Shown here: positions 61,378 to 64,000 of the stretch, one piece after another | How the letters are laid out: every line of letters begins with the position of its first letter | How positions within the stretch are numbered: the stretch's first letter is position 1 | NCBI RefSeq assembly: GCF_001456155.1 | Contig: NZ_CP013293.1 | Coordinates: forward strand, 2,170,001-2,234,000 | Direction: 5' to 3' | From: Chryseobacterium sp. IHB B 17019 | Lineage (GTDB): Bacteria > Bacteroidota > Bacteroidia > Flavobacteriales > Weeksellaceae | DNA length: 64,000 nt | Position numbers and translations under genes: made by a program | The notes under the pieces: model-generated | What the model was told of the DNA's origin: nothing | Databases searched by the model: none | The model's input: the letters and a program-made list of their open reading frames with translations, nothing else

Positions 61378-62045
61378 TAATTTTCCAAATATTTATAGGT
61401 TTCAGCGGGATATTTTTTTGAAGTTTCTGCCCACTTGTTATTAACTTTCCGACCAGTTGTTACTTTTACATATTTTTTATCTTCTGAGTTTTCTATTACT
61501 TCCACAGACTTTTCAAGCTGTTTTTTAGAATTGATTACATATGTTGTCGTTTGGTGAACGCAGCAACCTGATTTTGAAAATGTTGTTATATTTTTTTTCT
61601 TGCTGTTTACCTTAAAATCTACAGCCTGCGAAAGAATCTGTGAAAAATTCTGATCTTTCTTGAACATTTTATTTGACGGCTGATAAAGGTAGATATCATA
61701 TGAAGCAGCTCCATAAGCACCATTAAGACCATTTTGTACCGCAACATCTTCTTGCCCATCAAAATTAAAATCATTTACTAAAACAGCAATATCATAAATA
61801 ATCTTTCCGTTAGAATCAAAACTTAAGCTAAGTTCTTCAGATTTAAATGACTGGATTGTTTTCTTTGTTTTTTTATCTATTAGTTTAATAGTTCCGGGAC
61901 CATCGCAGCTTTCTTTGTTACAGTTTTGAGAAGTAATACTTATGTTATACTTTTTAGAAGCAGTTGTAATATCAAATTGTTTTTGTGCATAATACAAAGG
62001 TGTGGCAAGTAAAAAAGCCGCAAGGATTTTAAAGTTTTTCATCAT
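61377..62045 (-). CDS. Secreted XAC2610-like protein
   Basis: A 222-residue protein with a signal peptide (about 1-20, LATPLYYAQ). CNKESCDGPGTIKLIDKKTKK has a Cys pair. VNDFNFDGQEDVAVQNGLNGAYGAASYDIYLYQ carries a Ca-binding-like D-x-N-x-D-G-x-x-D loop followed by the XAC2610-type motif, and FSKSGCCVHQTTTYVI the conserved S-G-C-C. It is a paralogue of the gene at 62103. Function unknown. Its stop overlaps the HD gene's start by one base. Confidence 0.8.
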   Translation of the reverse strand: MMKNFKILAAFLLATPLYYAQKQFDITTASKKYNISITSQNCNKESCDGPGTIKLIDKKTKKTIQSFKSEELSLSFDSNGKIIYDIAVLVNDFNFDGQEDVAVQNGLNGAYGAASYDIYLYQPSNKMFKKDQNFSQILSQAVDFKVNSKKKNITTFSKSGCCVHQTTTYVINSKKQLEKSVEVIENSEDKKYVKVTTGRKVNNKWAETSKKYPAETYKYLEN

Positions 62046-62102
62046 TTGTTTTTAAATATTATATAGCAACTGGATTTACAATTATTATGCCGGGATGAAA
62101 GA

Positions 62103-62786
62103 TTATTCCTTATAATATACGTCTATTGGGTATTCTTTAATATTTGTAGTCCATTTATCATCAATAAACTCTTTTTTAGTCACCTTCACTGTTTCGCCAC
62201 CGGTGGCATCTTCTTCCAGTTCATAGACTTTAAACAATCCTCTTTGCGGAAGCACTGTATATTCTGTTGTTAAATGCCAGCAACATCCTGATTTTGAATA
62301 GGTAATTAATCTTTTACGTGCTGAATCCGTGTTGAACATTCCTAAATTTTCATGAGCCAATTGTGTCAGCTCTTCACTTGGAACAAATTGTTTTTTAGTT
62401 ATATTAAATACATAAACATCGTAAGAAGGGCCTCCGTAACCACTTTCATTGCCGTTTCTGATGGCGATATCTTCGGTTCCGTCAAAATTAAAATCATCAA
62501 AAATCACCGGACTTTGCTCATTATACAATTGAATAATGTTTGCGGTTGGCTTCTGGTCTTCATTTAAATAGAAGTTTAAATTATCTGAAGTTAAGGTTTG
62601 TAATTTTTTAGAACTTTTCTTATCAAATAATTCTACGTTCGCTTTTCCGCTGCATTCATTGTTTTCACAGGTTTCAACATTGATTTTGACATCATAATGC
62701 TGTGAGGCATCTTTTAATTCAAATTGATTTTGCGCTGAATAAAGGCTTCCAACCAAAATGATGGACAATAATAATTTATAATTCAT
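62103..62786 (-). CDS. Secreted XAC2610-like protein, paralogue
   Basis: A 227-residue paralogue of the next gene with the same layout: a signal peptide (about 1-19, GSLYSAQ), CENNECSGKANVELFDKKSSK, then FDDFNFDGTEDIAIRNGNESGYGGPSYDVYVFN (Ca-loop-like) and YSKSGCCWHLTTEYTVL. The tandem copies share motifs but little beyond them, which suggests an old duplication. Function unknown. Confidence 0.8.
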   Translation of the reverse strand: MNYKLLLSIILVGSLYSAQNQFELKDASQHYDVKINVETCENNECSGKANVELFDKKSSKKLQTLTSDNLNFYLNEDQKPTANIIQLYNEQSPVIFDDFNFDGTEDIAIRNGNESGYGGPSYDVYVFNITKKQFVPSEELTQLAHENLGMFNTDSARKRLITYSKSGCCWHLTTEYTVLPQRGLFKVYELEEDATGGETVKVTKKEFIDDKWTTNIKEYPIDVYYKE

Positions 62787-62991
62787 CTTTAAAGTGTTTT
62801 ACTTGGAAATTTCAATTGATTTTCCAATAAAATTAGATTCAAAAGTACGAAAATTTAAAATTTTTGACCTGATTTTAACCTAAACTAAATTCAAAATAAA
62901 ATTCATTTAAAATTTATTATATTGATTTTCAATTAATTAAACAATTTATTTAAAAAATTCCACTACTTTGTATTGCATATTACCATTTTAA

Positions 62992-63012
62992 TTACATATC
63001 TTTGTAATGTAA
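62992..63012 (+). promoter_or_regulatory. Promoter -7 box inside a PadR-type palindrome
   Basis: TATCTTTG (62997-63004) fits the -7 consensus. A TTG lies about 21 bases upstream. The box is enclosed in the inverted repeat TTACAT-N9-ATGTAA, which includes the ATGT/ACAT half-sites typical for PadR regulators. The PadR gene starts 73 bases downstream. Self-regulation is inferred. Confidence 0.55.
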
Positions 63013-63022
63013 AATCGGAATA

Positions 63023-63042
63023 GGTTCAACTAGCTAGGAACC
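63023..63042 (+). repeat. Inverted repeat GGTTC / GAACC in the PadR leader
   Basis: GGTTC-N10-GAACC lies in the expected 5' leader of the padR-pspC transcript, around the palindrome TAGCTA. It may be a second operator or a leader hairpin. Confidence 0.35.
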
Positions 63043-63085
63043 AGACACCGAAAATTATATAACTAATTAACAAAACTTATTAAAG

Positions 63086-63415
63086 ATGAATACTGAAAAT
63101 ACCAAAGCGCAAATGCGAAAAGGAATTCTGGAATTCTGTATTTTAAGTCTCATCAATCATCGTGAAATGTATGTTTCCGACTTAATAGATGAACTGAAAA
63201 AAGGAAAACTGGATGTAGTAGAAGGAACACTCTACCCTCTTTTAACAAGATTAAAAAACGGCGAGTTCCTTTCTTACAGATGGGAAGAATCTACTGGAGG
63301 ACCACCAAGAAAATATTATCAGATCACAGAAAAAGGTAAATTATTCTTAGATGAACTTCAAAATACCTGGAACGAATTAACAGATTCAGTCAACCAAATT
63401 ACTCAAAAACAATAA
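63086..63415 (+). CDS. PadR-family transcriptional regulator
   Basis: A 109-residue winged-helix regulator. KAQMRKGILEFCILSLINHREMYVSDLIDELKKG (start of the domain) and VVEGTLYPLLTRLKNGEFLSYRWEESTGGPPRKYYQITEKGK (recognition helix and wing) are the PadR N-terminal signature. The short C-terminal helix LDELQNTWNELTDSVNQI gives dimerisation. It is followed 11 bases later by a PspC-domain gene; PadR-PspC pairs are common in Bacteroidota. Probable autorepression through the palindrome at 62992-63012. Confidence 0.93.
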   Translation: MNTENTKAQMRKGILEFCILSLINHREMYVSDLIDELKKGKLDVVEGTLYPLLTRLKNGEFLSYRWEESTGGPPRKYYQITEKGKLFLDELQNTWNELTDSVNQITQKQ

Positions 63416-63426
63416 AAAACAAAGCT

Positions 63427-64000
63427 ATGAACAAGACACTCTCAATAGGACTCGCAGGTTTTTCTTTTACGATAGAGGAACACGCATATATAAAGCTCAG
63501 CGATTACCTGAATGCTCTGAGAAGCTCTCTGGATGCTTCAGAAGCTGATGAGGTAATGCATGACATAGAAATCAGAATGGTAGAAATCTTCAGAGATTCT
63601 TTAGGAAAACGTGAAGTGATCAACGATACGGATGTAGAAAAAGTAATCGCACAGATCGGTTCTCCTGAAAAAATCGAAGAACAGGAAGAAGCTTATTATT
63701 CTGAAAAAAATACCAAGAAAACATATACTTCAGGAACTGAATATACAGACAAAAAACAGTTGTTCCGTGATCCTGAAAGACAAAAGATCGCAGGTGTTTG
63801 TGCTGGTTTGGCTCACTATGTAGGAATGGATATTACGGCGATGAGAGCAATCTGGTTAGGAGTTTTCGTATTAGGAATCTTTACAGCAGCCATTTCTTCT
63901 TCATTAATAGTATTGCTTTATATCATCCTTTGGATCGTATTACCAAAAGCAGAAACTGCAGCAGATTTCCTGAAAATGAAGGGAAAGCCTATGAACTTCG
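63427..64000 (+). CDS. PspC-domain membrane protein (3' end outside window)
   Basis: An open frame starts at ATG 63427 and runs past the window end, giving 191 residues so far. Residues ~1-85 are a helical region (NKTLSIGLAGFSFTIEEHAY, EVMHDIEIRMVEIFRD, DVEKVIAQIGSPEKIEEQEE) of the kind that precedes PspC in this phylum. Residues ~112-175 are a PspC domain (LFRDPERQKIAGVCAGLAHYVGMDITAMRAIWLG, then a membrane segment and LLYIILWIVLPKAE). PspC proteins act in the envelope stress response. It is in the same operon as the PadR regulator. Downstream genes are not visible. Confidence 0.9.
   Translation, partial: MNKTLSIGLAGFSFTIEEHAYIKLSDYLNALRSSLDASEADEVMHDIEIRMVEIFRDSLGKREVINDTDVEKVIAQIGSPEKIEEQEEAYYSEKNTKKTYTSGTEYTDKKQLFRDPERQKIAGVCAGLAHYVGMDITAMRAIWLGVFVLGIFTAAISSSLIVLLYIILWIVLPKAETAADFLKMKGKPMNF

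Noticed and set aside
1..64000. CRISPR arrays, tRNA or rRNA genes, prophage or IS transposase genes
   Set aside because: I saw no regularly spaced repeats, no cloverleaf-like or rRNA-like sequence, and no transposase, integrase or phage structural frame.

Overview
The window looks like a chromosomal segment of a Flavobacteriia member close to Chryseobacterium (Weeksellaceae). The basis is AT-rich DNA, a type IX secretion cluster (gldJ, porU, porV), a SusC/SusD pair, promoters of the Bacteroidota TTG / TAnnTTTG kind, a mevalonate-pathway decarboxylase, and a microviridin-like RiPP locus of the type reported from Chryseobacterium gregarium. This is inference from gene content; I could not search a database. 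I found no rRNA, tRNA, CRISPR array, IS transposase or prophage.

Layout. 1-2.2 kb: tandem secreted C1q-like proteins, the first cut by the window edge. 2.2-7.4 kb: a TetR-controlled tripartite efflux operon (tetR, tolC-like, emrA-like, emrB-like) with an operator-like palindrome over the tetR promoter. 7.4-17.6 kb: housekeeping genes (DNA polymerase III delta', an outer-membrane protein, lptC, anmK, an esterase, SRPBCC, Nudix, murF). 16-23 kb: gldJ divergent from porU-porV. 23.4-33.3 kb: a FUSC membrane protein, a phosphopantetheinyl transferase, ahcY, a T9SS-exported BspA-like repeat protein, purE, an EamA transporter, purK and DUF1543. 33.3-40.5 kb: TSUP/DUF1634 transporter pair, VOC protein, an EEP nuclease-like protein, diphosphomevalonate decarboxylase, an acyl-CoA ligase and an epimerase.

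40.7-43.6 kb is the most interesting part: a multicore graspetide cluster. Three small precursors share a PFFAxFLEKQ leader and carry two, four and four Thr/Ser-x4-Asp ring units, each ending in a microviridin-type TxKYPSDxD(D/E) core. Two ATP-grasp ligases follow. A perfect hairpin terminator lies between precursors and ligases, and no dedicated protease or exporter is present.

43.6-64 kb: hydrolase, pdxJ, a SusC/SusD pair, MscS channel, a cell-surface lipoprotein, ung, a GNAT, mutS2 without an Smr domain, a minimal ABC module, a cobalamin riboswitch oddly placed before an acyl-CoA thioesterase, an HD hydrolase, two paralogous secreted proteins, and a PadR-PspC stress-type operon cut by the right edge.

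Intergenic DNA is rich in short palindromic repeat elements (around 4.1, 9.7, 23.0-23.3, 27.8, 29.7, 32.6, 40.6, 44.4 and 55.7-55.9 kb). Six genes have a TAnnTTTG promoter box exactly four bases before the start codon, which suggests leaderless or near-leaderless mRNAs.
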